Below, one piece after another: positions 6,721 through 14,373 of a DNA stretch of 15,563 nucleotides. The DNA lies in NCBI GenBank assembly GCA_012511085.1, contig JAAZGU010000229.1, forward strand, positions 1 to 15,563. Direction: 5' to 3'. Below the pieces are notes generated by a model. The model worked only from the letters and a program-made list of their open reading frames with translations, was not told the DNA's origin and searched no databases. Each line of letters starts with the position of its first letter. Position 1 is the first letter of the stretch. Position numbers and translations under genes: made by a program. Source of the DNA: Erysipelothrix sp. (GTDB lineage: Bacteria; Bacillota_I; Bacilli_A; Erysipelotrichales; Erysipelotrichaceae).

Positions 6721-7080
6721 TTATTCTGTCGAAATTACTGTCCCATCAAATTTAAATGACCCACATTCAACAACAAATGAATCACCAGATGTTAACTCTC
6801 CCAAATCCTCAACTACGCATTTAGCATCTGTGACCTTTTTGTTAATCGTGGCAAAATTATCAGATGTTCCAAGTTCAGCTTCATCTTCTAAAGATGCTAA
6901 TTCGATAGAAATCTCCGAATATAAACTCCTTGCATTTGCTTGATCTTTACTATCTCTCGCTTTTTGAACATAGTTTAGAATAGCTGGAACCAAGATTGCT
7001 GCTAGAATTGCTAGAATCAAAATCACAACAATAAGCTCAATCAGTGTAAACCCTTTCTTGTTTCTTAATAATTTTTTCAT
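6721..7080 (-). CDS. pilA: Major type IV pilin (PilA/PilE type)
   Basis: A 119-residue prepilin with textbook N-terminus: leader MKKLLRNKKG, cleavage after G10, then FTLIELIVVILILAILAAIL with Glu at +5 and a proline at residue 32. After processing the N-terminal helix is embedded in the membrane until it is drawn into the fibre. The globular part is small and acidic, with two cysteines (C88 and C106) near the C-terminus that can close a D-region disulfide loop. Short size, its own promoter and terminator and the position after pilT suggest the main fibre subunit. The ATG start has AAGGAG unusually far upstream (13 nt). As the most highly produced subunit it is expected to be made from its own transcript as well as any readthrough from pilT. 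Confidence 0.92.
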   Translation of the reverse strand: MKKLLRNKKGFTLIELIVVILILAILAAILVPAILNYVQKARDSKDQANARSLYSEISIELASLEDEAELGTSDNFATINKKVTDAKCVVEDLGELTSGDSFVVECGSFKFDGTVISTE

Positions 7081-7110
7081 ATTATATATTCTTCTCCTTT
7101 TCTTGTCTTA

Positions 7111-7139
7111 ATTTAACTACGTTTAGACATAAATGTCAA
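7111..7139 (-). promoter_or_regulatory. Probable pilA promoter with a short palindrome
   Basis: Minus strand TTGACA (7139-7134, perfect), a 17-nt spacer and TTAAAT (7116-7111, 4 of 6). The start would be near 7104, giving a short leader. The palindrome GACATAAATGTC (7126-7137) overlaps the -35 box and could be an operator. The -10 box is weak, so the call is moderate. Confidence 0.5.
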
Positions 7140-7145
7140 TATCTC

Positions 7146-7182
7146 AGATAACCTATTAAATCGTTGTTTTTTTAGGCTATCT
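7146..7182. repeat. Inverted repeat at the pilT-pilA junction
   Basis: AGATAACCT (7146-7154) and AGGCTATCT (7174-7182) are complementary over 9 bp with one wobble pair, around a 19-nt loop. The right arm includes the last codons of pilT. No T tract follows on the minus strand, so it is not a standard terminator. It may be an RNA processing or stability hairpin between retraction ATPase and pilin transcripts. Confidence 0.35.
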
Positions 7183-8232
7183 TCTGCCAGATAAGCGTTT
7201 CAATAACTCTGGGTTACTGCTGATACCTAATGCAGTTTCATAAGTTATCTGACGGCTGTTCATGCGTTGCACAAGACTTGCTTCCATCGTAGTCATCCCC
7301 ATACGTGTGCTTGTTTGAATCGTCGTTGCGATTTGATAGATCTTGTTTTCGCGAATGAGGTTTGCTATCGCATCATTCATCAACATGATCTCATGAATCG
7401 CAATTCGTCCTGAACCATCCGCTTTTGGAACTAAAACCTGAGAGATCGCAGCTTTCAACACCGTTGCAAGTTGGGTTCGAATTTGTGGCTGCTGATGCGT
7501 TGGGAAGGAATCGATAATCCGGTCAATGGTATTGGGTGCCCCAATTGTATGCAAGGTGGAGAACACTAAGTGACCTGTTTCGGCCGCTGTGATTGCTAAA
7601 CTGACAGTTTCATAATCACGCATTTCCCCAACTAGAATAATATCTGGGTCTTCCCGTAAGGCTGAACGGAGTCCGTCCTTAAAGTTTGGCACATCTTTAA
7701 AGATTTCCCGTTGATTAATCATTGAATTACGCTGAGTATACACGTATTCAATTGGGTCTTCTAAGGTTAAGATGTGACGTTGACGCCGTTGATTGACATG
7801 GTCAATCATAGCTGCCAAAGTGGTTGTTTTACCACTACCTGTCGGACCAGTGACTAGCACCAAACCTCTTGGTAAATCAGCCAAATCTTTGAGAATGACT
7901 GGTAAATCCAATTGGTCAATGGTTGGGATATCGTTTTTAAGCAAGCGCATCGCAATCGCAGGGCGATTTTGTTGGCGATACACATTGATTCTGAAACGGT
8001 TACCGACCCAATCCGTGTAAGCACTATCAACATCCTTACCAGAATAAAACATCGTCAATTGATCTTCTGAGAGAAAATCCGCAATCCAGTTTAATACTTC
8101 TTGGTCCGTTAACTCTGGATACTTCAGTTTCTCTAATAAACCAATACGACGCACAATCGGCACGTTGCCGCTGACTAAATGTACGTCAGAACAATCGTTA
8201 CGATTTGCATAATCTAATACTTCTGCTAACAT
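7177..8232 (-). CDS. pilT: Pilus retraction ATPase PilT
   Basis: A 351-residue hexameric, cytoplasmic ATPase that drives pilin depolymerisation at the platform protein. Seen in order: N-terminal domain to about residue 115; Walker A GPTGSGKTT (129-137); Asp box TLEDPIEY (156-163); Walker B DPDIILVGEMRD (195-206); His box TGHLVFSTLHT (219-229). The C-terminal DAIANLIRENKIYQI corresponds to the PilT signature AIRNLIRE that is needed for retraction. This signature, the length and the lack of the zinc-binding four cysteines separate it from extension ATPases. ATG start with AAAGGGGG 5 nt upstream; it follows pilB by 14 nt and is surely cotranscribed with it. Confidence 0.96.
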   Translation of the reverse strand: MLAEVLDYANRNDCSDVHLVSGNVPIVRRIGLLEKLKYPELTDQEVLNWIADFLSEDQLTMFYSGKDVDSAYTDWVGNRFRINVYRQQNRPAIAMRLLKNDIPTIDQLDLPVILKDLADLPRGLVLVTGPTGSGKTTTLAAMIDHVNQRRQRHILTLEDPIEYVYTQRNSMINQREIFKDVPNFKDGLRSALREDPDIILVGEMRDYETVSLAITAAETGHLVFSTLHTIGAPNTIDRIIDSFPTHQQPQIRTQLATVLKAAISQVLVPKADGSGRIAIHEIMLMNDAIANLIRENKIYQIATTIQTSTRMGMTTMEASLVQRMNSRQITYETALGISSNPELLKRLSGRR

Positions 8233-8246
8233 GAATTCCCCCTTTC

Positions 8247-9935
8247 TTACTCAACTGTGTACAGGATTCGTATTGCTTCTTCAAAGGATGTCGTTCCTTT
8301 GTCAATTAAATCCAGCACTTCATCTCTCAGCAACCGGACGTTGGTTTCTTTCGCATATTCACGTAACACATCGGTGTTGGCTCCTTTAGAAATTAATTGT
8401 TCTAATTGCGAGTCAATGAGCACAATCTCAAAGACTGCGGTTCGCCCGCTGTATCCGGTGTTATTACAATGCTGACAGCCAACAGCTTGGTATGCTTCCT
8501 TAACATTGGTGTGCAACAGTAAGTTATCGGCACTTGATATTTCAACTTTTTCTTTGCAGTGTTCACACAACTTCTTAACCAAACGCTGTGAGATTACACA
8601 TTTCACAGACGATGCAACCAAGAAGGGTTCCACGCCCATATCCACTAAACGGACAACAGTGGATAGTGCATCGTTGGTGTGAATCGTTGATAAGACCAAG
8701 TGACCTGTAATCGCGGCTCGAATTGCAATTTCAGCGGTTTCGGTATCACGAATTTCCCCAATCATAATTGTATCGGGGTCTTGCCGTAAAATCGACCGTA
8801 AACCACTGGCAAAGGTTAATCCAGCACGGGCATTCACTTGCACTTGCGTGATACTTGGAAATTTACGCTCAATGGGATCTTCAACCGTAACGATTGATTT
8901 CTTTGGTGATGCCAATTTCGCAAGCATGGAATACAAGGTGGTTGTTTTACCACTACCGGTCGGACCGGTGACCAAGATAATACCATGCGGTAAACGAATT
9001 GCCTTATCAATTAAGGTAATTGTTTCCTCGGATAAACCTAAACTATGTAATTCGTACGTAATGTTACGATCCGCTCCTAATAAACGAATAACAACTTTTT
9101 CACCATGGGGCGTTGGGATACTCGAGACCCGCAAGTCCACCGCAATGAAATCGTTTTTCCATTGGAAACCGCCATCTTGAGGCACGCGTTTCTCAGCGAT
9201 GTTCATGCCACTGATAATTTTAATGCGCGTGGTAATGAGTTGATGCACTTCAGGCGTCAATTCATTATGGATTTGCAGGTCTCCATCAATTCGAAAACGA
9301 ATCCGGGTTAACTTCTCTTCCGGTTCGATATGAATGTCGGAAGCGTTACGTTGATAAGCTTCCAAAATAAGTGAATTCACAAGCTTAACAATCGGAGCCG
9401 AGTCAACCCGCTCGCTTAAATCGATGTCAGCTTCTTGTTCTTTTGTTGTCGGAATATAGCTAGCACTATATTCATCTTTGATGCTGCCCATGATATCTTC
9501 AGTTGTCTTTTGGGCATACACACGGTTAATACCTCGCTCAATTTCTGGCAGTGGTGATAAAACCGTATCAATTTCTAAACCCGTTATCATCGCAATATCT
9601 TCTAAACAAGCAAAATCAAGGGGATCATTGGTCGCAATCGTTAAGGTGCCTGAACGCAAGTGCATTGGTAAAATCATGTAACGACGTGCCAATTGTTCAG
9701 GAACAATATTCACAGCGTCAATTTCCACCATAAAGAGTGGTGAATCAACGTATTCTACGCCCAAGCGCACACCTAATGTTCGTAAGATGTCACGCTCACT
9801 CGCAAAGTTTAATTCAGCGATTACTTCCCCCAAGCGCTGTTTAGTTTCTTGTTGCTTAGCTAGGGCTTCATCAAGTTGCGCTTCTGTAATAATTTTTTCT
9901 TCTACTAATAGTTGACCAATTGGTATTGCTCTCAT
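8247..9935 (-). CDS. pilB: Pilus extension ATPase PilB (GspE/PilF type)
   Basis: A 562-residue ATPase that powers pilin polymerisation. The N-terminal domain (1-60) has an MshEN-like layout (IGQLLVEE...LDEALAKQ, five residues, RLGEVIAEL). The core has Walker A GPTGSGKTT (324-332), Asp box VEDPIER (351-357), Walker B DPDTIMIGEIRD (386-397) and His box GHLVLSTIHT (411-420). Two C-x2-C pairs (C457/C460 and C487/C490) form the zinc site typical of PilB/GspE and absent in PilT. The start is the ATG at 9935 with AGGAGGA 7 nt upstream; an in-frame TTG at 9965 would add ten residues ahead of the conserved domain. First gene of the pilB-pilT unit, divergent from pilD across 74 nt. In Streptococcus nomenclature this protein is PilF. 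Confidence 0.96.
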   Translation of the reverse strand: MRAIPIGQLLVEEKIITEAQLDEALAKQQETKQRLGEVIAELNFASERDILRTLGVRLGVEYVDSPLFMVEIDAVNIVPEQLARRYMILPMHLRSGTLTIATNDPLDFACLEDIAMITGLEIDTVLSPLPEIERGINRVYAQKTTEDIMGSIKDEYSASYIPTTKEQEADIDLSERVDSAPIVKLVNSLILEAYQRNASDIHIEPEEKLTRIRFRIDGDLQIHNELTPEVHQLITTRIKIISGMNIAEKRVPQDGGFQWKNDFIAVDLRVSSIPTPHGEKVVIRLLGADRNITYELHSLGLSEETITLIDKAIRLPHGIILVTGPTGSGKTTTLYSMLAKLASPKKSIVTVEDPIERKFPSITQVQVNARAGLTFASGLRSILRQDPDTIMIGEIRDTETAEIAIRAAITGHLVLSTIHTNDALSTVVRLVDMGVEPFLVASSVKCVISQRLVKKLCEHCKEKVEISSADNLLLHTNVKEAYQAVGCQHCNNTGYSGRTAVFEIVLIDSQLEQLISKGANTDVLREYAKETNVRLLRDEVLDLIDKGTTSFEEAIRILYTVE

Positions 9936-9977
9936 AACGTATCCTCCTGATGTTTCTCTTTTCAATCATCATATCTT

Positions 9978-9998
9978 TGTTATAATGATAATCATAAC
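9978..9998 (+). promoter_or_regulatory. Extended -10 promoter of pilD within an imperfect dyad
   Basis: The plus strand reads TGTTATAAT at 9978-9986, an extended -10 box (TGnTATAAT) with no good -35 box. It lies 23 nt before the pilD ATG. The sequence GTTATAATGATAATCATAAC (9979-9998) is an imperfect dyad with a perfect ATGAT-A-ATCAT core. It sits in the short gap shared with pilB, so one regulator could act on both directions. No strong pilB promoter is evident on the minus strand. Confidence 0.55.
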
Positions 9999-10009
9999 GA
10001 GGTATCACT

Positions 10010-10753
10010 ATGTTAATGATTGGGTTATTTGTATTTATTGTTGGGACGATTTTTGGATCATTTTTCAATGTTGTCATTTATCGACTTCCTAGAAAAGAAT
10101 CGATTACGACACAAAGGTCGCATTGTCCCCATTGTCAAGCACCGATCAAGGCGCTTGATTTAATTCCACTTGTTAGCTTTGTCCTACTCAAAGGACGCTG
10201 TCGTAACTGTCACAGTAAGATATCTTTACGTTATCCACTGGTTGAGTTACTAAGTGGTATCAGCTATCTGCTGATGTATCTACAATTTAAACTAACGATT
10301 CCATTTTTTATAGGCATTGCGCTGGCTTCCATTTTAATCATCATCACGATGATTGATCTTGATACGATGGAAATCAACGATCGCTTCCAAGTTGCCATCT
10401 TTGTCCTTGCTATAATTTATATATTTACGCAAGACGTTAATATCATGGACCACCTGATTGGATTTTTCATCATCAGTGTCCCCTTCTACATCATCGCCTT
10501 AGTAAGCAATGGCTTAGGCGGCGGTGACATTAAACTAATCGCGATGGCCGGTTTGCTGCTTGGCTATCGTGCCACCTTTGTTGCCTTTTTAATTGCGGCA
10601 GTCGTCGGTGGCGTTTATGCCATTTACCTTTTAAAGCAAGGCAAGTCCCAAAAGCAAGCAATCGCCTTTGGCCCCTATCTATGTCTTGGAATCTTTTTTG
10701 CCTATCTCTATGGTAATCAACTTTTAGACTGGTATTTGTCCCTGTTTATTTAA
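10010..10753 (+). CDS. pilD: Prepilin peptidase / N-methyltransferase PilD
   Basis: A 247-residue polytopic membrane aspartic protease that cuts the leader of the prepilins after glycine and methylates the new N-terminus. Visible: GSFFNVVIYRLPR (16-28) typical of the N-terminal A24 domain; two C-x2-C pairs (C39/C42, C64/C67) of the zinc-binding methylase loop; ITMIDLDTMEI (112-122) and GLGGGDIKL (168-176), which hold the two catalytic aspartates (near D116 and D173). Multiple hydrophobic segments follow. ATG start with GAGGT 6 nt upstream. Four genes in this window encode obvious substrates. It is the only pilus gene on this strand; its last 8 nt overlap the end of pilO. Confidence 0.95.
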   Translation: MLMIGLFVFIVGTIFGSFFNVVIYRLPRKESITTQRSHCPHCQAPIKALDLIPLVSFVLLKGRCRNCHSKISLRYPLVELLSGISYLLMYLQFKLTIPFFIGIALASILIIITMIDLDTMEINDRFQVAIFVLAIIYIFTQDVNIMDHLIGFFIISVPFYIIALVSNGLGGGDIKLIAMAGLLLGYRATFVAFLIAAVVGGVYAIYLLKQGKSQKQAIAFGPYLCLGIFFAYLYGNQLLDWYLSLFI

Positions 10754-11459
10754 CGGGCTCATCCCAATAACTATCACTACCACCAACATAATCTGAATCA
10801 AGCGTCTCATCCCGAGGCGCTTCTTCAATTTTCGCAATCGTGTACACGTCAAAGGCAAATGTAGCTGTTTGATTTTCAAAATTATAATTTGAACCCGTGA
10901 CAAACACACTGGTACGCCAGTTGGTAATTTCATCTAAGAAAGATTTGTAGTTATTAAAAGTCGACAACACATTGTAGGTGTGGCTTTGCTTCAATAAGAT
11001 TGAATCGGAAGTTGGAATGAAATCTTCGATTTCTTCCTCTTTCAAATACTCCAGTACTAATTCTTTAATACGATAGGAAGGTTCACTAATCAACACCTGC
11101 TTCGCATCTGGTGTTGCAGTTTGAATGGCTCCTAAATTGGCACTGTTAATCCGCATTTTATGCTGATAAGCAAGTGGCAACACGCGCCGCTCATACTGAG
11201 CCGCATCAAGTGGATCTTCAATCTTCGCAAACTCATCATTAAGCGCAATCAGTTTATCTTTTTGCTTCTCAATCAAGGTGTCTTGCAAAGCAATCTTTGT
11301 TTGAATTTCCTGTTGTTTAAACTGTAAATCGGTGCGCAGTTGCTTATTGTCGGTTATTTTCTGTTGAGTTGGTAAAATGATCAGCATCACAAACACCAAC
11401 ACCAACGCCACTAACACTAAAAAGAAGATTAAAAATTTCTCACGTTTTGATATTGTCAT
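10746..11459 (-). CDS. pilO: Pilus inner scaffold protein PilO
   Basis: A 237-residue bitopic membrane protein. A short basic N-terminus is followed by a membrane helix (about 9-29) and a coiled coil (about 33-85, rich in Gln, Lys and Glu). An alpha/beta extracytoplasmic domain with VYTIAKIEEA near its end follows, then an acidic tail. PilO pairs with PilN and links the cytoplasmic PilM to the assembly platform. The family is poorly conserved, so order and topology are the main evidence. The start is the ATG at 11459, with GGGAGGA 8 nt upstream; a longer in-frame reading from 11498 would run inside pilN. It begins 1 nt after the pilN stop, so translation is probably coupled. No terminator is visible after its stop, which lies inside pilD on the other strand. 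Confidence 0.82.
   Translation of the reverse strand: MTISKREKFLIFFLVLVALVLVFVMLIILPTQQKITDNKQLRTDLQFKQQEIQTKIALQDTLIEKQKDKLIALNDEFAKIEDPLDAAQYERRVLPLAYQHKMRINSANLGAIQTATPDAKQVLISEPSYRIKELVLEYLKEEEIEDFIPTSDSILLKQSHTYNVLSTFNNYKSFLDEITNWRTSVFVTGSNYNFENQTATFAFDVYTIAKIEEAPRDETLDSDYVGGSDSYWDEPVK
10800..10832 (+). terminator. Possible pilD terminator inside the pilO 3' end
   Basis: On the plus strand AAGCGTCTC (10800-10808) pairs with GAGGCGCTT (10814-10822) over 9 bp with one wobble, loop of 5 nt, followed by the T-rich CTTCAATTTT. It is 46 nt after the pilD stop. The T tract is interrupted and the hairpin also encodes the PilO C-terminus, so termination is only probable. Confidence 0.4.
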
Positions 11460-11460
11460 T

Positions 11461-12030
11461 TTATAATCCTCCCTGCAACACACACTCGATATTGGCATAA
11501 TAACGATTTTCAGAATCGTTGTAGCTATACCCTGAATAAGATACTTTCTTAAAGTGTTCTGTTCGTTGTAATCTTAAAACATAATTTGAAATGTCTTCAG
11601 CTGTCCGACCGGTGATGGCAACATTGACTTTACCGTCTTGATAATCCATGCTTCTAAATTCCACATTCGCAGGGCGACTGTAATTTAAAATGGTAATCGG
11701 CACAGAATTGAAGCGCACTGCTTCTTCAAAGACATCGTTGATGCTTTCAACCTCCTGTAACATTTCCTCAATTTGATTGATGTCCTGTTCAAGTTGGTTG
11801 ATGTAACTGAGTTTTGTTTGAATGTTAGGATCATTGACGTAACTTTCAAGTTCTGTAATGTCCTTTTTTAATAACGCGTTGTCAATCGCAAGTTTGATGC
11901 TATAGGCTCCAAAGAGCAGTAACAATACCCCAAGCACAATGAAATAAATCTTGTTGTCAGAATATTGACTTGCCTTTGTTTTATGGAGCTCTTCATAACG
12001 AGCAAGTAAATTCATATCTTGTTTTTTCAT
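11461..12030 (-). CDS. pilN: Pilus inner scaffold protein PilN
   Basis: A 189-residue bitopic membrane protein. Residues 2-9 (KKQDMNLL) match the short cytoplasmic segment with which PilN proteins bind a groove in PilM (consensus INLLP in Gram-negatives; here MNLLA). A membrane helix follows (about 28-47), then a coiled coil (about 52-110, LKKDITELE...INQLEQDINQIEEML). The last part is a small ferredoxin-like domain (YQDGKVNVAITGRTAEDISNYVLRLQ region). ATG start with GAGGAAG 8 nt upstream, 4 nt after the pilM stop. The order pilM-pilN-pilO is conserved in T4P loci, which supports the call. Confidence 0.87.
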   Translation of the reverse strand: MKKQDMNLLARYEELHKTKASQYSDNKIYFIVLGVLLLLFGAYSIKLAIDNALLKKDITELESYVNDPNIQTKLSYINQLEQDINQIEEMLQEVESINDVFEEAVRFNSVPITILNYSRPANVEFRSMDYQDGKVNVAITGRTAEDISNYVLRLQRTEHFKKVSYSGYSYNDSENRYYANIECVLQGGL

Positions 12031-12034
12031 GATA

Positions 12035-12946
12035 TCACTTCCTCAACATCGACCCAAACACATTGATAAACTGTGTTTGGTGCTCACAATCACCACTGAC
12101 AAAACTTGGGCGTGCAAATATTTCACACGGTACTAATAGATTATGATTGACGCGTTCTTTCATTTCTTCTAAAACTTCATCTTTACCAAGCAAATAAATC
12201 TTGTCGATACCACTTTTGATGCCACGTGTGTAAGAGAACTGAATCATCTTACCGATGTTATCTTCGATGGTATCTAAATATTCTTCTTTTGTTAGTTCTG
12301 AATAAGCAATTAAACGCACGTTGCGCGATAAAATATAATTGCCCTGATCAAACAAATACAAACGCAAATGGTTACTACCAATTTCCGTTAAAATCACTTG
12401 ATCTAATTCATAAATCTCCTTATTCATTTTTACGGTTTTAATCACCGAGTTGGTCGCGGAGTCAATGACAAGCGGTTTAATTCTTAAATGCTTCATGAGT
12501 TCAATGTAAGACTCAAGTGCCCGCTCTAAAACGGCGACTGCCAACACCCGCAACGCGGGCTGGCCGTTTTCATCTTCCACTTCTTCCAGCGTGATGTAAT
12601 CCATGATGTAGTCAGCCGTTAAATTAAGCGTGTCCATCATTTCTGAACGCACAATAAAAGCCAACTTCTTGTGATCAATTTTAGGTGTGATGATTTCACG
12701 ATAAATGATGGAACTGTTGTTTAAACAAATGTAAGCTTCTCTTTTATCTTGAATGTTAAATTCATCCAGTTTCTGTTCCAATAAAAGCGCAAAGTTATCG
12801 AAGTTGTATTCTGTTATCCCCTGTTGATCAATCCAGTCATCATCAAATGCAAAAGAATAAGCTCCCTTGCAAATTACTTCGTTTTTTCTAACTTTTGCTT
12901 CCACAAGATTTATCGAACCATTTTTAAATTCAATTCCCAAAGCCAT
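12035..12946 (-). CDS. pilM: Actin-like pilus assembly protein PilM
   Basis: A 303-residue cytoplasmic protein of the PilM/FtsA-like actin fold. The N-terminus LGIEFKNGSINLVEA (3-17) corresponds to the phosphate-1 strand pair of the fold, and the second half begins around KPLVIDSATNSVIK and VILTEIGSNHLRLYLF, the repeat of the same layout. PilM anchors PilN at the membrane and coordinates the ATPases. It is somewhat shorter than the usual 340-350 residue Gram-negative PilM. ATG start with AAGGGG about 10 nt upstream. It follows pilC by 21 nt. Confidence 0.88.
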   Translation of the reverse strand: MALGIEFKNGSINLVEAKVRKNEVICKGAYSFAFDDDWIDQQGITEYNFDNFALLLEQKLDEFNIQDKREAYICLNNSSIIYREIITPKIDHKKLAFIVRSEMMDTLNLTADYIMDYITLEEVEDENGQPALRVLAVAVLERALESYIELMKHLRIKPLVIDSATNSVIKTVKMNKEIYELDQVILTEIGSNHLRLYLFDQGNYILSRNVRLIAYSELTKEEYLDTIEDNIGKMIQFSYTRGIKSGIDKIYLLGKDEVLEEMKERVNHNLLVPCEIFARPSFVSGDCEHQTQFINVFGSMLRK

Positions 12947-12967
12947 TGTTGATCATCCCCTTTCCAG

Positions 12968-14155
12968 TTAACCAAGCGTTTCATACATTTGAAAGATTGG
13001 TTGAATAATTGCAACGACGATAAAACCAATGATTAATCCGAGCACAACAATCATCACCGGTTCAATCATGGCGATCATGCGTTGAATTGCTGCATCTGCT
13101 TCATCGTCAAAATAATCAGCAGTTGTGCTTAAAATATCTCCCAGTGAACCTGCTTCTTCCCCAATGTAAAGCATGGAGCCAAACATGGGATCGAATTCTT
13201 GCGTGTTTTCAATCGCCCGTGAAATAAGTTCACCACGACTGACCTCCGCCAGCACATCCACAAAGAGCTCTTCTAAGTATGCGTTGTTTAAAACTTTGCC
13301 GGTTGTCTCAATCATATCCAAGGTTTGTACACCGCTTGAATACAAGGACGAAAACGCACGGGCACACCGGGCTGAATACACCGTACGGTTTAACTTCCCA
13401 AACACAGGTAACCTGAGTTTGAGTCGATCAACTTCAATACGAATGCTGCGAACTTTAATTAAAAGTCGAACAGCGACAACTAAAACAATTAAAACAATTA
13501 AGAGAACCAACCAATTATCAATTAAGAAATGTGAAAAGTTCATGATAATCTGTGTTGTCCATGGAATGTCAGCATCTTCAAACATGCCGGTAATGGTCGG
13601 TAAAACAAACATGACAAGCACTAAGACCACAAAAACGGACACAACCGCAAGAATCGCCGGATAGATACTCGCCGAACGAATCTTGCTTGCTAGTTTTTGT
13701 TCTTTCTCATAGTGAGTTGCCATGCGGTTTAAGGATTCATCTAAGGTCCCCCCAACCTCACCTGCTGCAACCATGTTGGTCAACAACTCTGGAAACACAC
13801 CGCGCTGCAGATGCATGGCATCCGACAGTGAATTTCCCTTTTGCACATCTTCATAAATTTGCCTAAAAACTGTCTTACTTTTTTTATCATTTGCTTTGTT
13901 TTGTAATAAGTCCAAGGCTTGAATAATCGGAATCCCTGAATTAATCATTGTTCCAAGTTGGCGCGAAAAAATCACAAGGTTTTTTACTTTCAAACGACCT
14001 GCCGTCCCTTCACGAACATCGGTCTCTTTAAAATCAACCAAGTATAAGTTTTTCTCTCGAACGTTTCGCTTTAAGTCCTCAACATTTTCGACAGTCATAA
14101 ACTCACGATTTGTTTTACCCTGTCGATCCATCGTGGTAACAGTAAAGTTCTTCAT
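12968..14155 (-). CDS. pilC: Pilus platform membrane protein PilC (GspF family)
   Basis: A 395-residue inner-membrane protein on which PilB and PilT act to move pilins in or out of the fibre. Two GspF domains are visible. The first runs about 60-185 (IFSRQLGTMINSGIPIIQAL, then MVAAGEVGGTLDESL) with a membrane helix at about 167-187. The second runs about 262-390 (CARAFSSLYSSGVQTLDMIE, then MLYIGEEAGSLGDIL) with the last helix at about 366-387. A middle membrane helix lies near 213-233. The repeated GE-GG/GS-L motifs are diagnostic. Length is typical (about 400). ATG start with AAGGGGTGA just upstream. First gene of the pilC-M-N-O unit. In Streptococcus it is named PilG; it is unrelated to the lectin pilin called PilC there. 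Confidence 0.95.
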   Translation of the reverse strand: MKNFTVTTMDRQGKTNREFMTVENVEDLKRNVREKNLYLVDFKETDVREGTAGRLKVKNLVIFSRQLGTMINSGIPIIQALDLLQNKANDKKSKTVFRQIYEDVQKGNSLSDAMHLQRGVFPELLTNMVAAGEVGGTLDESLNRMATHYEKEQKLASKIRSASIYPAILAVVSVFVVLVLVMFVLPTITGMFEDADIPWTTQIIMNFSHFLIDNWLVLLIVLIVLVVAVRLLIKVRSIRIEVDRLKLRLPVFGKLNRTVYSARCARAFSSLYSSGVQTLDMIETTGKVLNNAYLEELFVDVLAEVSRGELISRAIENTQEFDPMFGSMLYIGEEAGSLGDILSTTADYFDDEADAAIQRMIAMIEPVMIVVLGLIIGFIVVAIIQPIFQMYETLG

Positions 14156-14227
14156 CCACTCACCCCTTATGAAAAACGATGACCAAATACTTATTATATA
14201 GTTATTGTGGCCGGTATTATTGATTTA

Positions 14228-14256
14228 ATTGTAAGCTACTGCGCATTTTTTTACAA
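14228..14256 (-). promoter_or_regulatory. Probable promoter of the pilC-pilM-pilN-pilO unit
   Basis: Minus strand TTGTAA (14256-14251), 17-nt spacer, TACAAT (14233-14228): 4 of 6 and 5 of 6 matches. The leader would be about 65 nt. The two boxes are themselves inverted repeats of each other (TTGTAA/TTACAA). A second, perfect TATAAT at 14198-14193 lacks a good -35 box and is an alternative. Nothing else is seen in 14156-14338. Confidence 0.5.
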
Positions 14257-14338
14257 TATAAATTACTTATTTCACCATAAATAATGAAACTATCAAGCAT
14301 TTTTAATGAAAACCCATGTTTTTTGTCATGAAAAGGAC

Positions 14339-14373
14339 AAAAAAGCGGACCTCAGTGATTTCACTAAATCCGC
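14339..14373 (-). terminator. Rho-independent terminator of the acyl-CoA synthetase-like gene
   Basis: On the minus strand GCGGA (14373-14369) pairs with TCCGC (14349-14345), with an inner AGTGA/TCACT stem and unpaired bases between, followed by six T (14344-14339). The hairpin starts inside the last codons of the gene; its stop codon TAG (14366-14364) lies in the structure. This separates it from the pilus genes. Confidence 0.8.

Noticed and set aside
8848..9180. A 110-codon open frame on the plus strand opposite pilB
   Set aside because: It is a shadow of the conserved ATPase core; its repeated VVLPLPVGPVT stretch is simply the reverse of the Walker A codons, and the same occurs opposite pilT at 7793-8020.
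9871..10077. A 68-codon minus-strand frame spanning the pilB-pilD spacer
   Set aside because: It overlaps the starts of both divergent genes and the promoter; composition is unlike a protein.
13173..13664. A 163-codon open frame on the plus strand opposite pilC
   Set aside because: It is antisense to a fully supported GspF-family gene, has no recognisable domain and low-complexity Thr/Lys/Ser-rich composition.
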